Positions 10,252 to 18,622 of a stretch of DNA of 64,000 bases are shown piece after piece (the first letter of the stretch is position 1; each line of letters opens with the position of its first letter). The translations under genes and the position numbers were made by a program. Source of the DNA: Sideroxydans lithotrophicus ES-1 (GTDB taxonomy: Bacteria; Pseudomonadota; Gammaproteobacteria; Burkholderiales; Gallionellaceae); NCBI RefSeq assembly GCF_000025705.1, contig NC_013959.1:2674001-2738000 (forward strand). The letters run 5' to 3'. Under the pieces are notes generated by a model. The model ran no database searches. It had not been told where the DNA came from and saw nothing but the letters and a program-made list of their open reading frames with translations.

Positions 10252-11568
10252 CTATTCAACAAAATGCTGAAATTTAAAGCGCCCCGTCCATCCATCACTC
10301 GAGTGAACCACAACTGCCAATGGATAGAGGCCTCGCTGCAATTTCGGTGATACGGAAAGGAAAATTGATGTTCGGCCGACGGATTCCATGTTTACCTTTC
10401 GTCCGCTCAGAGTGAAATCATCCTGTGGCAAGCCCTCTACCGCAACATCCAATTCAGTTGGGCGATATCGTTTGCTCGAAATTTCAATACGATAATCCCG
10501 TTCCGATTGACTGTGTTTCGCTTCAGAAAATCCTACAGATATGTGGTAAGGCTGGTATGACCAGACGCCCCATGCAAACATTGCCATTCCCAATATGGCA
10601 AATGGGATGATCCAGCGGAACCTGGACAGCAAGAGCATCGAATTGTCGCGCAACCTGCGGATTTTTCCATTTGTGCGTTGACCCAACTCGAATTTCAATA
10701 GCCCTACGCCACCTTTCTTTGCGTGCAATGTATTGCATGCATCAATGCAGTCACCGCAATTTATGCAGCTGTCATACATCTCGGTCTTGCGGGGATCCAG
10801 CTCAATAAAGCAGGTTGTCACGCAGTAATTACATTTTTCACACTCATCAGCCCGGCTTGAATCATAAAGTACATGCAGGGTTTCTTTGGTTTTGAACGAA
10901 TGCTGCCAGACCTTGTACACGCAAGCAAAGCGGCACCAGAAATGCCGGAGCACTGCGATATCCAGAAGGATAATCAGCACCCATACGAAATATATCCAGT
11001 ACAAAGACCCGGCCAATCTTGTGTCATCTTTGAAACTCAGGAATGACCAGACCACGTCAGGCGGATAGAAATACAACAAAGGCAGCAACGCAAAAAACAT
11101 CGCCGCAACCAGAAACGACAGACCGAGCATCGTCCAGTTCAGCGCCTTGTTCTTCGCCGCCGCCACCTTGGGCGCCTCACCGGTCAGGCTGACTTCAGCA
11201 CGCTTGCCCAGCAGCTTGTGCGTCATGTAATTAGCCCATTCCGCAAGGCTATTCTGCGGACACGCCCATCCGCAGAATACCGTTCCGGCAATTGAATAAA
11301 GTGCCACCAATGAGGTGGCTATCATTATCCACAAGCCGGTAACCAGGAAAAAGTCTGCGAACCATATTTGCCAGCCCAGCACCACCAGTGCCCCATTTTC
11401 CGGATCGATCCTGAAGAGTCCGGAAACCGGAATCAGCACCAGCAATATCAGGATTACGATTTGCAGGGCACGCCTTCTCCAGCGGTAGCTGCTAGCTCCT
11501 TTTTTCATCCCCAGATCGACAATCTTGATCGGTATGCTGGATAGAGTTTTGTTAATGCCGGAAGACAT
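10252..11568 (-). CDS. ccoG: Cytochrome oxidase accessory protein CcoG (RdxA/FixG), polyferredoxin
   Basis: Membrane iron-sulfur protein of 438 residues, which in other bacteria supports copper delivery to cbb3 oxidases. It has about five membrane helices, the conserved FCGWACPQN motif (about 100), a two-cluster ferredoxin domain with CEKCNYCVTTC and CINCGDCIDAC (about 245-285), and a C-terminal Ig-like FixG domain (about 340-438). Ribosome site AAGGACCTC precedes ATG 11568. Its presence ties this operon to heme-copper oxidase assembly. A second, divergent CcoG lies at 44370. Confidence 0.9.
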   Translation of the reverse strand: MSSGINKTLSSIPIKIVDLGMKKGASSYRWRRRALQIVILILLVLIPVSGLFRIDPENGALVVLGWQIWFADFFLVTGLWIMIATSLVALYSIAGTVFCGWACPQNSLAEWANYMTHKLLGKRAEVSLTGEAPKVAAAKNKALNWTMLGLSFLVAAMFFALLPLLYFYPPDVVWSFLSFKDDTRLAGSLYWIYFVWVLIILLDIAVLRHFWCRFACVYKVWQHSFKTKETLHVLYDSSRADECEKCNYCVTTCFIELDPRKTEMYDSCINCGDCIDACNTLHAKKGGVGLLKFELGQRTNGKIRRLRDNSMLLLSRFRWIIPFAILGMAMFAWGVWSYQPYHISVGFSEAKHSQSERDYRIEISSKRYRPTELDVAVEGLPQDDFTLSGRKVNMESVGRTSIFLSVSPKLQRGLYPLAVVVHSSDGWTGRFKFQHFVE

Positions 11569-11597
11569 GAGGTCCTTTTAATACAGTACTTGTTGGA

Positions 11598-14237
11598 TCA
11601 GGGAGCTGTACTTGTTTCCGCATCCAGAGGCGATATTCCATGCAGGCGCAAACGATACGATTCAGCCAGCTTTACATTGCCTGCTGATTCCTCTAGATGC
11701 CAGAGTGAGCGTAGCGCATTCACATGATTCGGAAATATTTTCAGAACCCGCTGCAATGCATCTCCTTCGCTCAATCCCTGCTGGGTAGCCTGCATACGTG
11801 ACTGCATCATGCTATCAGCTAGCGCACTGGCAATCCAGTGGTCCTGGGGATTCGCCTGATAGGCCAACCAGATCAGATTGGTCGCCTTTTCCACGTCACC
11901 CTGAACGGATGTCGCCCATGCGCGTACCGTAAGTTCGGTTGAAACATAGGCACGACCGAATTTCCCCTTGTCACTCTCGCTTATTCCCAATATCTTCATC
12001 GCCTCTTCGGGGGCGGGGTGACGCTGCAACAGCCACAGCATCAATGAAGCCAAATTCACGCTTCCATCGTAGCGCGCTCGCGGCAATTTGAATTCGACAT
12101 ACGGAACCCACTCGTCTTGCAGCGGTCCTTTTGTTTCAACAATCGGGCCCCAATAACGTCCAAGCCATGTCCATGCACCTTCGCCACCAGTGCTCTGGCT
12201 TTGCAATTCTGCAGGCATCCTGCTCAAATTTTCCAGCAATGCTGATGCTCCGGCAAACTGCCCATTTGGACCAACCAATGCCAGGTGCATACCGTCCATG
12301 AATATCTGCGCATTGGGAAACACGCGCTGAAAACTGCGCATGACAACATTTAGTGATTGAATATCGAACTGGTTAAGCGCCAACCACTGGACAAATATGC
12401 CATCTGGATTAAGGTGGTCCCGAGCTCTTTTGAATTGCTGAACTGACAATAAAGAACCCATACCCGCCAAATCCGGGTGGAAAAGATCTCCCACTATGAC
12501 GTCATACTGGCGCTGCGTTGTGTTTAGGTAATGCCGGGCATCGTCCCTCTGGACCTGGAGTTGATCCATGATGTTGTCATTTACTGGCGCAAACCAATGT
12601 TTCGCAGCGTAAATCGAGCCTCTGGATAATTCAACCGCACTGCGAACAAGTCCAGGAAATGGCTTTGATCCTGCCGCCGATATTCCGGTGCCCAAGCCGA
12701 GAAATAATATGCTGCGCGGATTCCGATGCAGCAACAATGCCAGTCTGGCTTGATCCATCTGGATCTCAACTGCAGCTGGATCGCTGGAGGCATCCATCCG
12801 CTGCAAATCGCTTAGCAATACGCGCTGCCCATCCTGCTGTTGCACCACGTGCGTTTGGGCTATCGCATCTTCATAATGGTAAATATCCTGGCTGCCGGCT
12901 TCGATTTTAGGCATCAGCTCATGCACCGGCGGCATGCTGCGCAAATACCAGGCCGCTATCAGCATGCATGGGAATATCAACCAGGGCCAGCGTGGCTTGA
13001 CCCAGATTAGCCCCAGGCAGGCTATGGCAAGCCCTGCCAATGCAACCATGCCAAAACTGCCCACCACAGGTATCAAGACCAGACATCCGACGACAGCCCC
13101 GAAAGCCCCTCCCAGACAGTTTGCACCATAGAACCAGACTCCGCTTGGTTCAGCACTGCCGTAGCGATTTGCCAATATTGGCAGCCATGCTCCCAATGCC
13201 AAAGTGATGGGCAAGGTGAATACCCCGAGTATCAGTGCTTGTGAGGTGAGTGCACCAAAAAACGATTGGTAGTCGCTACGTTCCACCCATGCGGAAGTCG
13301 CTGGAAGTAGCCATAGGCCTATCAGAACGCCGATCCCGATGACTAGCGGTATCAGTTCTGTCATCGAGTGTTTCTTCAGACTTGGTAATAGCAGGCTGCC
13401 TAGCGCAATTCCGAGCAGGAATACAGCCAGAATCACCCCAAGGACATATTCGGTGCGAAGCATGACCATACCGTACAAACGAATCCAGCCGATCTCCAGC
13501 ATTATGCTTCCGGCTCCAATGCCGGCATATATCAGCAATGCTTGCAGCGGGGGCCGTTGCAATCTGATTTCCGACTTGCTTGTCGCACCGGCAGTGAGTC
13601 GTGCACGTTTTGATATGACAAGCGCTGCACTGCCTGCAATCAATCCCAAAGCGGCTACAATTCTTATTGAGTCAGTCCAACCTAACGCAGGCAAGCTCCA
13701 CAGGGGAAACAGCGCGCCGAAAACACCGCCTATCGTGTTGAAGCCATAGATTTTTGCTAGCGATATGGGCGTTTCTTCGACGAATTTGAGTATTAAAGCA
13801 AAGCCAACTCCCATTGCAAATGCGGGAATTACCAACAGACATAGCGCCTCAATTCCCTGCAACAGATACCATTGAACCAGCGATAGCTGAGCTGCCCAGC
13901 CCTCCATCCACCCGCTGGTAACATGCATCAGACCAGGCAACAGCAAAGCATATAGTGCAATTGCCATTTCCAGAATGGCGAAGATGTACAGCGGTTTCCC
14001 CCATCGTGGCGCCCACCGTGCGCCAGCCAGGCTTCCTGAACCCAGTCCGATCATATATGCCGTAACTGTCAGAACCACGCCGAATATGCTAACTCCAAAC
14101 TGCATGGACAACATGCGGGACCATAGCACCTCGAGTGCCAGACTCGTTGCACCCGATAGGCAATACACGATCACCACCGACCAGCAAGCACCGAAAGAAT
14201 TTCGGTGATTCTCACTAGGCAGGCTGACATGTGACAT
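11598..14237 (-). CDS. Fused membrane transporter-like/spermidine-synthase-like protein with TPR-like tail
   Basis: Protein of 879 residues. Residues 1-430 hold about 13 membrane helices of the fused MFS/spermidine synthase type (CLSGATSLALEVLWSRMLS). Residues 450-680 form a Rossmann methyltransferase-like domain with SAM-site-like LFLGLGTGIS, acidic VEL, DDARHYL and DVIVGDLFHPD. The C-terminal 130 residues look like helical TPR-type repeats (AWATSVQGDVEKATNLIWLAYQANP). True polyamine synthesis is doubtful: such fusions are poorly characterised. It sits inside the oxidase-assembly operon between a small membrane protein and ccoG, which is unexpected. Confidence 0.75.
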   Translation of the reverse strand: MSHVSLPSENHRNSFGACWSVVIVYCLSGATSLALEVLWSRMLSMQFGVSIFGVVLTVTAYMIGLGSGSLAGARWAPRWGKPLYIFAILEMAIALYALLLPGLMHVTSGWMEGWAAQLSLVQWYLLQGIEALCLLVIPAFAMGVGFALILKFVEETPISLAKIYGFNTIGGVFGALFPLWSLPALGWTDSIRIVAALGLIAGSAALVISKRARLTAGATSKSEIRLQRPPLQALLIYAGIGAGSIMLEIGWIRLYGMVMLRTEYVLGVILAVFLLGIALGSLLLPSLKKHSMTELIPLVIGIGVLIGLWLLPATSAWVERSDYQSFFGALTSQALILGVFTLPITLALGAWLPILANRYGSAEPSGVWFYGANCLGGAFGAVVGCLVLIPVVGSFGMVALAGLAIACLGLIWVKPRWPWLIFPCMLIAAWYLRSMPPVHELMPKIEAGSQDIYHYEDAIAQTHVVQQQDGQRVLLSDLQRMDASSDPAAVEIQMDQARLALLLHRNPRSILFLGLGTGISAAGSKPFPGLVRSAVELSRGSIYAAKHWFAPVNDNIMDQLQVQRDDARHYLNTTQRQYDVIVGDLFHPDLAGMGSLLSVQQFKRARDHLNPDGIFVQWLALNQFDIQSLNVVMRSFQRVFPNAQIFMDGMHLALVGPNGQFAGASALLENLSRMPAELQSQSTGGEGAWTWLGRYWGPIVETKGPLQDEWVPYVEFKLPRARYDGSVNLASLMLWLLQRHPAPEEAMKILGISESDKGKFGRAYVSTELTVRAWATSVQGDVEKATNLIWLAYQANPQDHWIASALADSMMQSRMQATQQGLSEGDALQRVLKIFPNHVNALRSLWHLEESAGNVKLAESYRLRLHGISPLDAETSTAP

Positions 14238-14335
14238 AAGTTAATTTGGTTATTTGAGTGCCAGATAATTTCAGGGCCTAGATGAACCGGCCCGGCACTT
14301 ATAGTTTGTGCTCAGTTGAAATCAGAAAGGCCAGA

Positions 14336-14716
14336 CTAGAATGGAAAGAACCATACGATTCCAACAACTGCATGAACTACTGCCAGTGTCATGCTGAGGC
14401 CAGCAAATATCATGTGCGCAGCAAATACCTGTTTTCCATACAGCCCCATTGCGATTCCCAGGCCGCCAGTGATCATTACCAAAGTAATCAGCACCACACC
14501 CAGCAAGAACATGATTCGCTGCTTGTCCTTGTCGGTGATCGCTTTTGCGCGCTCCGTATCCCTGTGCTGCTTGTTGAATTCCTGCAAGATCTGCGCTCCC
14601 TCGCCAGATTGGGAGCTTTCATCTGCTTGTGCAGCAGGTATGGTGCAAAACAACAGCATTGATATTGACAGAGCCGCTGCAAATAAGCGAAGAAAGGAAA
14701 TATTGGAAATTGTCAT
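14336..14716 (-). CDS. Secreted/membrane protein with signal peptide and two helices, unknown
   Basis: Protein of 126 residues from ATG 14716, chosen because it gives a clean signal peptide ending at AAQA; a longer start at 14794 would bury it. A charged periplasmic stretch (QEFNKQHRDTERAKAITDKDKQR) leads into two helices, the second with two histidines in AAHMIFAGLSMTLAVVHAVVG. The paired helices with histidines could hold a heme, but this is a guess. No family recognised. Confidence 0.55.
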   Translation of the reverse strand: MTISNISFLRLFAAALSISMLLFCTIPAAQADESSQSGEGAQILQEFNKQHRDTERAKAITDKDKQRIMFLLGVVLITLVMITGGLGIAMGLYGKQVFAAHMIFAGLSMTLAVVHAVVGIVWFFPF

Positions 14717-14741
14717 TGTAGTTTGCTGCTTTGAATTTGAT

Positions 14742-14984
14742 TTAATGATTGCGATCCGTCTCTGAACTATCGGAAGCATTCTCTCGACCCGCATTGCGCC
14801 ATGCCAAGATAACCATTAGCACGAATGGCGCGAACACACCCATCAGCAGAAATATAAATATATACCATGGCGTTGAAATAGTGACATGCGCGAATCTGTA
14901 ACTATCCACTTGCGCCTGCACGGATGATGTTCCAGCCATACCAAGAAACATCAATATTGCCCTTGCCCACATTTGATTCATCAT
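14742..14984 (-). CDS. Small membrane protein with signal sequence, unknown
   Basis: Protein of 80 residues: an N-terminal signal ending near VQAQ, a short periplasmic stretch, one helix (TPWYIFIFLLMGVFAPFVLMVILAW) and an acidic cytoplasmic tail. A GGGG ribosome site precedes the ATG. Lies between the SUMF1-like gene and the 126-residue protein in one operon. No family recognised. Confidence 0.6.
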   Translation of the reverse strand: MMNQMWARAILMFLGMAGTSSVQAQVDSYRFAHVTISTPWYIFIFLLMGVFAPFVLMVILAWRNAGRENASDSSETDRNH

Positions 14985-15002
14985 AATTCCCCGATGCGTC
15001 GT

Positions 15003-16061
15003 TTATTTTTCCGCGCTTGATGCACAGCGAAATCCGTAGAAATCCGAAGCATAGTTAGGCCACGAATAATCTCGATGGTAAGTGGCCGTAGAGAATGGGT
15101 CTCCTTTCCAGGAGCCCCCCCTTAATACTTTATAGTTTCTGTTGACCGCTATCTGCTCTGATAGTTTCATTGCTCGATCTTGCTCGTTCTCTACCCGCGC
15201 AATCTTCCCCTTGAAGACTTCTTTCTCTGCGTCAGTGCCTTTGTATGGCAGGAAATCATCCTCCACCCATTCATCGACATTGCCAGCCATGTCATAGACG
15301 CCGTACGGACTGACGCCTTTGTTATAGGTGTTTACATTCGTTGCCGAACCGACATTGTAGTAAGTGTTCAATCGAGCCGGATCCATTTCATTTCCCCACG
15401 GCCAACGTCTGCCATCAGTCCCTCGTGCCGCCTTTTCCCATTCAGCCTCAGTTGGCAACCGCTTACCTGCCCATTTTGCATAGGCCGATGCGTCATACCA
15501 GTTGACCATGGTCACTGGATATTGCAAAGCATCTGTCGGTATCTTCCCGTCTTTCCAGTCCAGGGGTGGCCGATGACCTGTTGCAGCGATAAATCTTGCA
15601 TACTGTGCATTGGTCACCAGATATTTGTCGATACGGAATGCTGGCAGTTCGACTACGTGCTGCGGATGCGAGGCTGCGTCGGCATTCTTGAGATTGGTAC
15701 CCATCAGGAATTTGCCTGCCGGAATGGTCACCATGCTATCCAGCTCTTGCCACTGCTCTTTGGTCAGCAATGACTCAGCCTCTGCCGCTGAATATCCGAC
15801 TGCTTCGTTTTTCCTTTTCTCATTTTCCTCATGCAAGGCTATATCTTCCCCTGCTGCGCGGATACGGGCAGATTCTTCCTTCAGATCATAAGTTGCCAAG
15901 GCGCGCATCTCGCCCATGCGTATCGAACCCAGTTTGACAACGTGCAAACTTCCGCCCACCACCACCAGCGTTATGCATGTGACGATGGTAGCTGTTAGAT
16001 ATCTCTTCTTTCGTTGCAAGTCCGCCGGATTTTGTTCGGCTTGTTTCTTCATAAAGGGCAT
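15003..16061 (-). CDS. Membrane-anchored SUMF1/FGE-fold protein lacking the FGE cysteines
   Basis: Protein of 352 residues. A single helix (about 20-42) anchors it, leaving a periplasmic domain. Residues 110-350 show the formylglycine-generating-enzyme (SUMF1) fold: IPAGKFLMGT, VTNAQYARF, PVTMVNWYDASAYAKWAGKRLPTEAEWE (in two parts), YDMAGNVDEWV and KVLRGGSW. The final segment STATYHRDYSWPNYASDFYGFRC lacks the cysteine pair used by true FGE, so sulfatase activation is unlikely. NirV-type SUMF1 proteins occur with denitrification genes; here the neighbours are cytochromes and CcoS/CcoG-like factors. The start overlaps the previous stop as TAATG. Confidence 0.85.
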   Translation of the reverse strand: MPFMKKQAEQNPADLQRKKRYLTATIVTCITLVVVGGSLHVVKLGSIRMGEMRALATYDLKEESARIRAAGEDIALHEENEKRKNEAVGYSAAEAESLLTKEQWQELDSMVTIPAGKFLMGTNLKNADAASHPQHVVELPAFRIDKYLVTNAQYARFIAATGHRPPLDWKDGKIPTDALQYPVTMVNWYDASAYAKWAGKRLPTEAEWEKAARGTDGRRWPWGNEMDPARLNTYYNVGSATNVNTYNKGVSPYGVYDMAGNVDEWVEDDFLPYKGTDAEKEVFKGKIARVENEQDRAMKLSEQIAVNRNYKVLRGGSWKGDPFSTATYHRDYSWPNYASDFYGFRCASSAEK

Positions 16062-16507
16062 TACGATTCCCTTTCAGTTGCAGGCCGCCTGTCTTCTTGC
16101 GAGACTTTTGCTGAGCGACCGTACACTCCCTTGATCATCACTTCGCCGAGAATGCCGCCCATAGCCGCAGATTCGATTGCAAGGATTACATACAAACCCC
16201 ACCAACCTACAGGGTTCAAAATGCTGCCATGCGGGATACCGGTGACATACGCTATTTCTGCGTAACTTATGCTTCGCACTATCAATGGCGGGAGATAGCA
16301 CAGCCATTTCCCACCCATACCGAAGATTCTGGTTACCAACAGGCCGGAAAGGAATGGGACCACAAACAGATCCACACCCCATGCAAAACTGAATGTGGAC
16401 AATCCAGAAAATAATTCTATTTTTACGCCAAGCAGCTTATCGGCAATATGAATAAATGCCACTCCCGCCAGTAGCGCCACCATGCCAGTAAGGTATTTGT
16501 GCCTCAT
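16061..16507 (-). CDS. Polytopic membrane protein of the oxidase island, unknown
   Basis: Protein of 148 residues with about four helices (for example YLTGMVALLAGVAFIHIADKL's first half and GWWGLYVILAIESAAMGGILGEV). Overlaps the upstream cytochrome gene by ATGA and the downstream SUMF1 gene by TAATG, so all three are co-translated. No Cys-heme motif. No family recognised; a structural membrane subunit is the simplest reading. Confidence 0.6.
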   Translation of the reverse strand: MRHKYLTGMVALLAGVAFIHIADKLLGVKIELFSGLSTFSFAWGVDLFVVPFLSGLLVTRIFGMGGKWLCYLPPLIVRSISYAEIAYVTGIPHGSILNPVGWWGLYVILAIESAAMGGILGEVMIKGVYGRSAKVSQEDRRPATERES

Positions 16508-16986
16508 TTTCCCGGTTCCTTGCCTGTCAGCTTTTCGTACTCCATTTTCCTGGTTTGCTCAAGATACCAATCTTTGACTTTCAAACTAGCCAAATATTTG
16601 GCCAGCACACGTCGCTCCTCGTCAGGCAAAGCGGCATAGGATGGCATTTGATATTCTTTTTTCAGTCGTGAAGGTATGACTGACTGAGGATTGCGAGATG
16701 ACAGGTAATCATATAGCCAAGACTCGGTGCGCAGCGTACCAATGCCATCCAGTATGGGAGCCGGCACGGACTCCATCATGTTTTTTAAAGTCCAGAGGCT
16801 GTGGCAGTTTTTGCAATCCTGGCTGCGATATATATCCATCGCCTTTTCTGCGACTTCCTGCGTTGCCGTACTGTAATATGGAATTTCCCGATCATGCGGG
16901 CCTTCCACATGCAGGATCGAGTGCAACATTCCGCCAGCGACGACCAGGCCGATCAGGGCCAGAACGGCTTTTTCTCCCCGCCTCAT
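16504..16986 (-). CDS. Membrane-anchored mono-heme cytochrome c
   Basis: Protein of 160 residues: one N-terminal helix (about 7-23), a class I cytochrome c domain with CKNCH (about 58-62), the probable axial Met in YQMPSYAALPDEE, and a C-terminal Lys/Glu-rich helix. The layout, including GEKxxxxxIGxxV at the N-terminus and the LPDEERRVLAKYL helix, is shared with the 195-residue cytochrome at 23040; the two are paralogs. It overlaps both neighbours by ATGA, so expression is tightly coupled. Confidence 0.85.
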   Translation of the reverse strand: MRRGEKAVLALIGLVVAGGMLHSILHVEGPHDREIPYYSTATQEVAEKAMDIYRSQDCKNCHSLWTLKNMMESVPAPILDGIGTLRTESWLYDYLSSRNPQSVIPSRLKKEYQMPSYAALPDEERRVLAKYLASLKVKDWYLEQTRKMEYEKLTGKEPGK

Positions 16987-17261
16987 GCCTTTAACTTATG
17001 GTCTTGCGCTTCTTGCGCCAGGAAACGATTGCGGCTCTCAATTTGAGCTTTAATCACTGTACGGCTCTTTGCAAATTCTTCAGGCGTCATTTTGTCCTGG
17101 TCTTTTTCATCAAAGAGAACGTATTTGATATCCTCATCGAATTGCTCGTTATTCATGCCCCAGCGTATCCAGTACACCACTGCCATGATAATCACCGCTC
17201 CGATGATCAGCCACAGGTAGATGGTCCAGCCATCCGGAAGATTTTCAATGAAGTTCGCCAT
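16983..17261 (-). CDS. CcoS/FixS-like small membrane protein
   Basis: Protein of 92 residues with one helix (YLWLIIGAVIIMAVVYWI) followed by WGMNNEQFDEDIKYVLFDEKD. CcoS proteins have the pattern helix-AVRSGQFDDLEGPAHRILFDDD, so this is a plausible divergent homolog carrying an extra C-terminal charged helix of about 35 residues. CcoS is needed for cofactor insertion into cbb3 oxidases. Overlaps the next cytochrome gene by ATGA. Confidence 0.55.
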   Translation of the reverse strand: MANFIENLPDGWTIYLWLIIGAVIIMAVVYWIRWGMNNEQFDEDIKYVLFDEKDQDKMTPEEFAKSRTVIKAQIESRNRFLAQEAQDHKLKA

Positions 17262-17283
17262 AATATACTCCCACCATAATTAA

Positions 17284-17496
17284 TCAGAAAAGGTAACCGC
17301 CCAGCATTTGTACCGCGCCCATCACTATCGCGGCGACCACGCCTACGATAATAGCTGAAAACATAAAACGCTCTCCCGTTCTCATTTTTTGTGGGCGGTT
17401 CTTGCTAAACATAAATGCTATGACAATCGCAGAGAACACCACTATGCCAATCAGCAAAAAAACGAATATCCACTCACTGAATTGCTGGCTACGCAT
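17284..17496 (-). CDS. Small two-helix membrane protein, unknown
   Basis: Protein of 70 residues with two helices (about 8-29 and 45-66) separated by a basic loop SKNRPQKMRTGER. First gene of the second minus-strand operon of the island (17.5-9.4 kb). No family recognised. Confidence 0.6.
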   Translation of the reverse strand: MRSQQFSEWIFVFLLIGIVVFSAIVIAFMFSKNRPQKMRTGERFMFSAIIVGVVAAIVMGAVQMLGGYLF

Positions 17497-17618
17497 CCCC
17501 TCGATGCTGAGATCGAGCTTTGGGGAGATTTCAGAGCTTACTTGGGATGTTTGCAGGTGTGAGACCTGAAAATTAGAGATTGAAATCGCTGACTCCTAAA
17601 CTAATTGAATTTTAGCTT

Positions 17619-17656
17619 AACAGTATACCCCGGCCAAGACCGGGGCGCTTACTGTT
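17619..17656. terminator. Long hairpin between the oxidase core operon and the accessory operon
   Basis: AACAGTA and TACTGTT form the outer arms, and CCCCGG with CCGGGG the inner stem around a short loop. There is no clear T-run on the minus strand, so it may be a weak terminator, an RNA processing or stabilising stem, or an operator. It lies in the 317-bp gap 17497-17813, where I see only this stem and a smaller CAGGT/ACCTG inverted repeat at 17554-17568. Confidence 0.5.
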
Positions 17657-17813
17657 ACGAATTCAAAAGGAGTTATTTCTTCTATGGCAAACGGCAACGG
17701 TTAGCAAGCTAGTACGCACCTACACCATGGTCCAAATGCTGCCTTCTTGAAGTAGTCGAGATTCCTTTAGCGCAGCAAATCTTATTGCAGCCGCTTTTGA
17801 CCAGTTATTGCTA

Positions 17814-17918
17814 TTACTTCTTTATCTTGTCAATAAAGAAACTGTAAAAAGTCGGGGCCAAAAGAGCCACGAGAATTATTCCAAAAAGCACGCCTGGGCC
17901 GTAGTCGATTTCTATCAT
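17814..17918 (-). CDS. 34-residue single-helix membrane peptide
   Basis: ATG at 17918 with ribosome site GGAGAAAAGA directly upstream, stop at 17814. The sequence begins MIEIDYGPGVLFGIILVALL, crosses the membrane once and ends in FIDKIKK. Size, topology and place after the CcoP-like gene suggest a CcoQ-like accessory subunit. It is too short for most gene callers. Confidence 0.6.
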   Translation of the reverse strand: MIEIDYGPGVLFGIILVALLAPTFYSFFIDKIKK

Positions 17919-17993
17919 TCTTTTCTCCGAAATTTGGGTTAACAAAACCGGATTGGCGAATACGTACGCCAATCCGATACTAGTTAATCATCA

Positions 17994-18608
17994 TTAGTGA
18001 TGCTTGGGCTGCCAAGTTGATGGAGGCAATCTCTTGATCAGGATGATCACCATCGTGAAGAAATATATTACATAGAATATATCGATGGTGTAACCCTTGT
18101 CCCACCAAGGCTGCTTTCTTTCCGGCGTTCCGTCGGCTTTTAAATTGCCTTCAAAGTTTGCCATAACAACATGATCACCCACCACGTTGTACTCTTCCAA
18201 GTCAGCGCCTTTGGCTTCCAGAGCTTCGATTTCCGGCTTGATGAGGCGCAGGTCGTTCATTGTCAAAGGGTGACGCTCTAGCAGAGCATCATATTTACCC
18301 CCAACATTCATCTGAACGATCTTCTTCATCGCAGCTTCGTCATCCTGAATAGCCATGACTTCAGGCGTATTCATTGCCTTGACATAACCCGCATAGATAG
18401 CCGCTGTCGGGCGCTGTCCCCACAATGGGAATGTGATCGCAAATGCGGTCAACACGGTCAGCGCAACCAGCAATACCACCGGCATGGGCATACGATGATT
18501 ATCTTCCGTTATTCCGCCGAGGTCCTCTTTCTCCCACAGCGCTTTGTCTGCCTCATTCGTCGCCGCATCAACCATCGTGACTAAGGGACTATTAAAATTC
18601 CATGACAT
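17994..18608 (-). CDS. CcoP-like oxidase subunit without CxxCH
   Basis: Protein of 204 residues in the position of CcoP, after CcoN- and CcoO-like genes. The N-terminus (EDLGGITEDNHRMPMPVVLL) and the first helix ending in FPLWGQRPT recall the membrane part of CcoP, where EYDGIxExNNPLPRWW leads into the helix. Instead of two c-type heme domains there is a soluble stretch of about 100 residues with no Cys at all, then a second helix (YVIYFFTMVIILI) and a basic tail. Electron entry must therefore use other cytochromes. A shorter paralog lies at 9814. Confidence 0.7.
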   Translation of the reverse strand: MSWNFNSPLVTMVDAATNEADKALWEKEDLGGITEDNHRMPMPVVLLVALTVLTAFAITFPLWGQRPTAAIYAGYVKAMNTPEVMAIQDDEAAMKKIVQMNVGGKYDALLERHPLTMNDLRLIKPEIEALEAKGADLEEYNVVGDHVVMANFEGNLKADGTPERKQPWWDKGYTIDIFYVIYFFTMVIILIKRLPPSTWQPKHH

Positions 18609-18622
18609 TTGGTATCTCCTCG

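Noticed and set aside
15003-16061. Active formylglycine-generating enzyme
   Set aside because: The cysteine pair of the catalytic site is missing and no sulfatase gene is nearby.
17684-17704. Plus-strand mini-frame MANGNG with AAGGAG upstream
   Set aside because: Six codons only, inside an intergenic gap; the purine run is likely coincidence and no leader-peptide logic (attenuator, codon bias) is visible.
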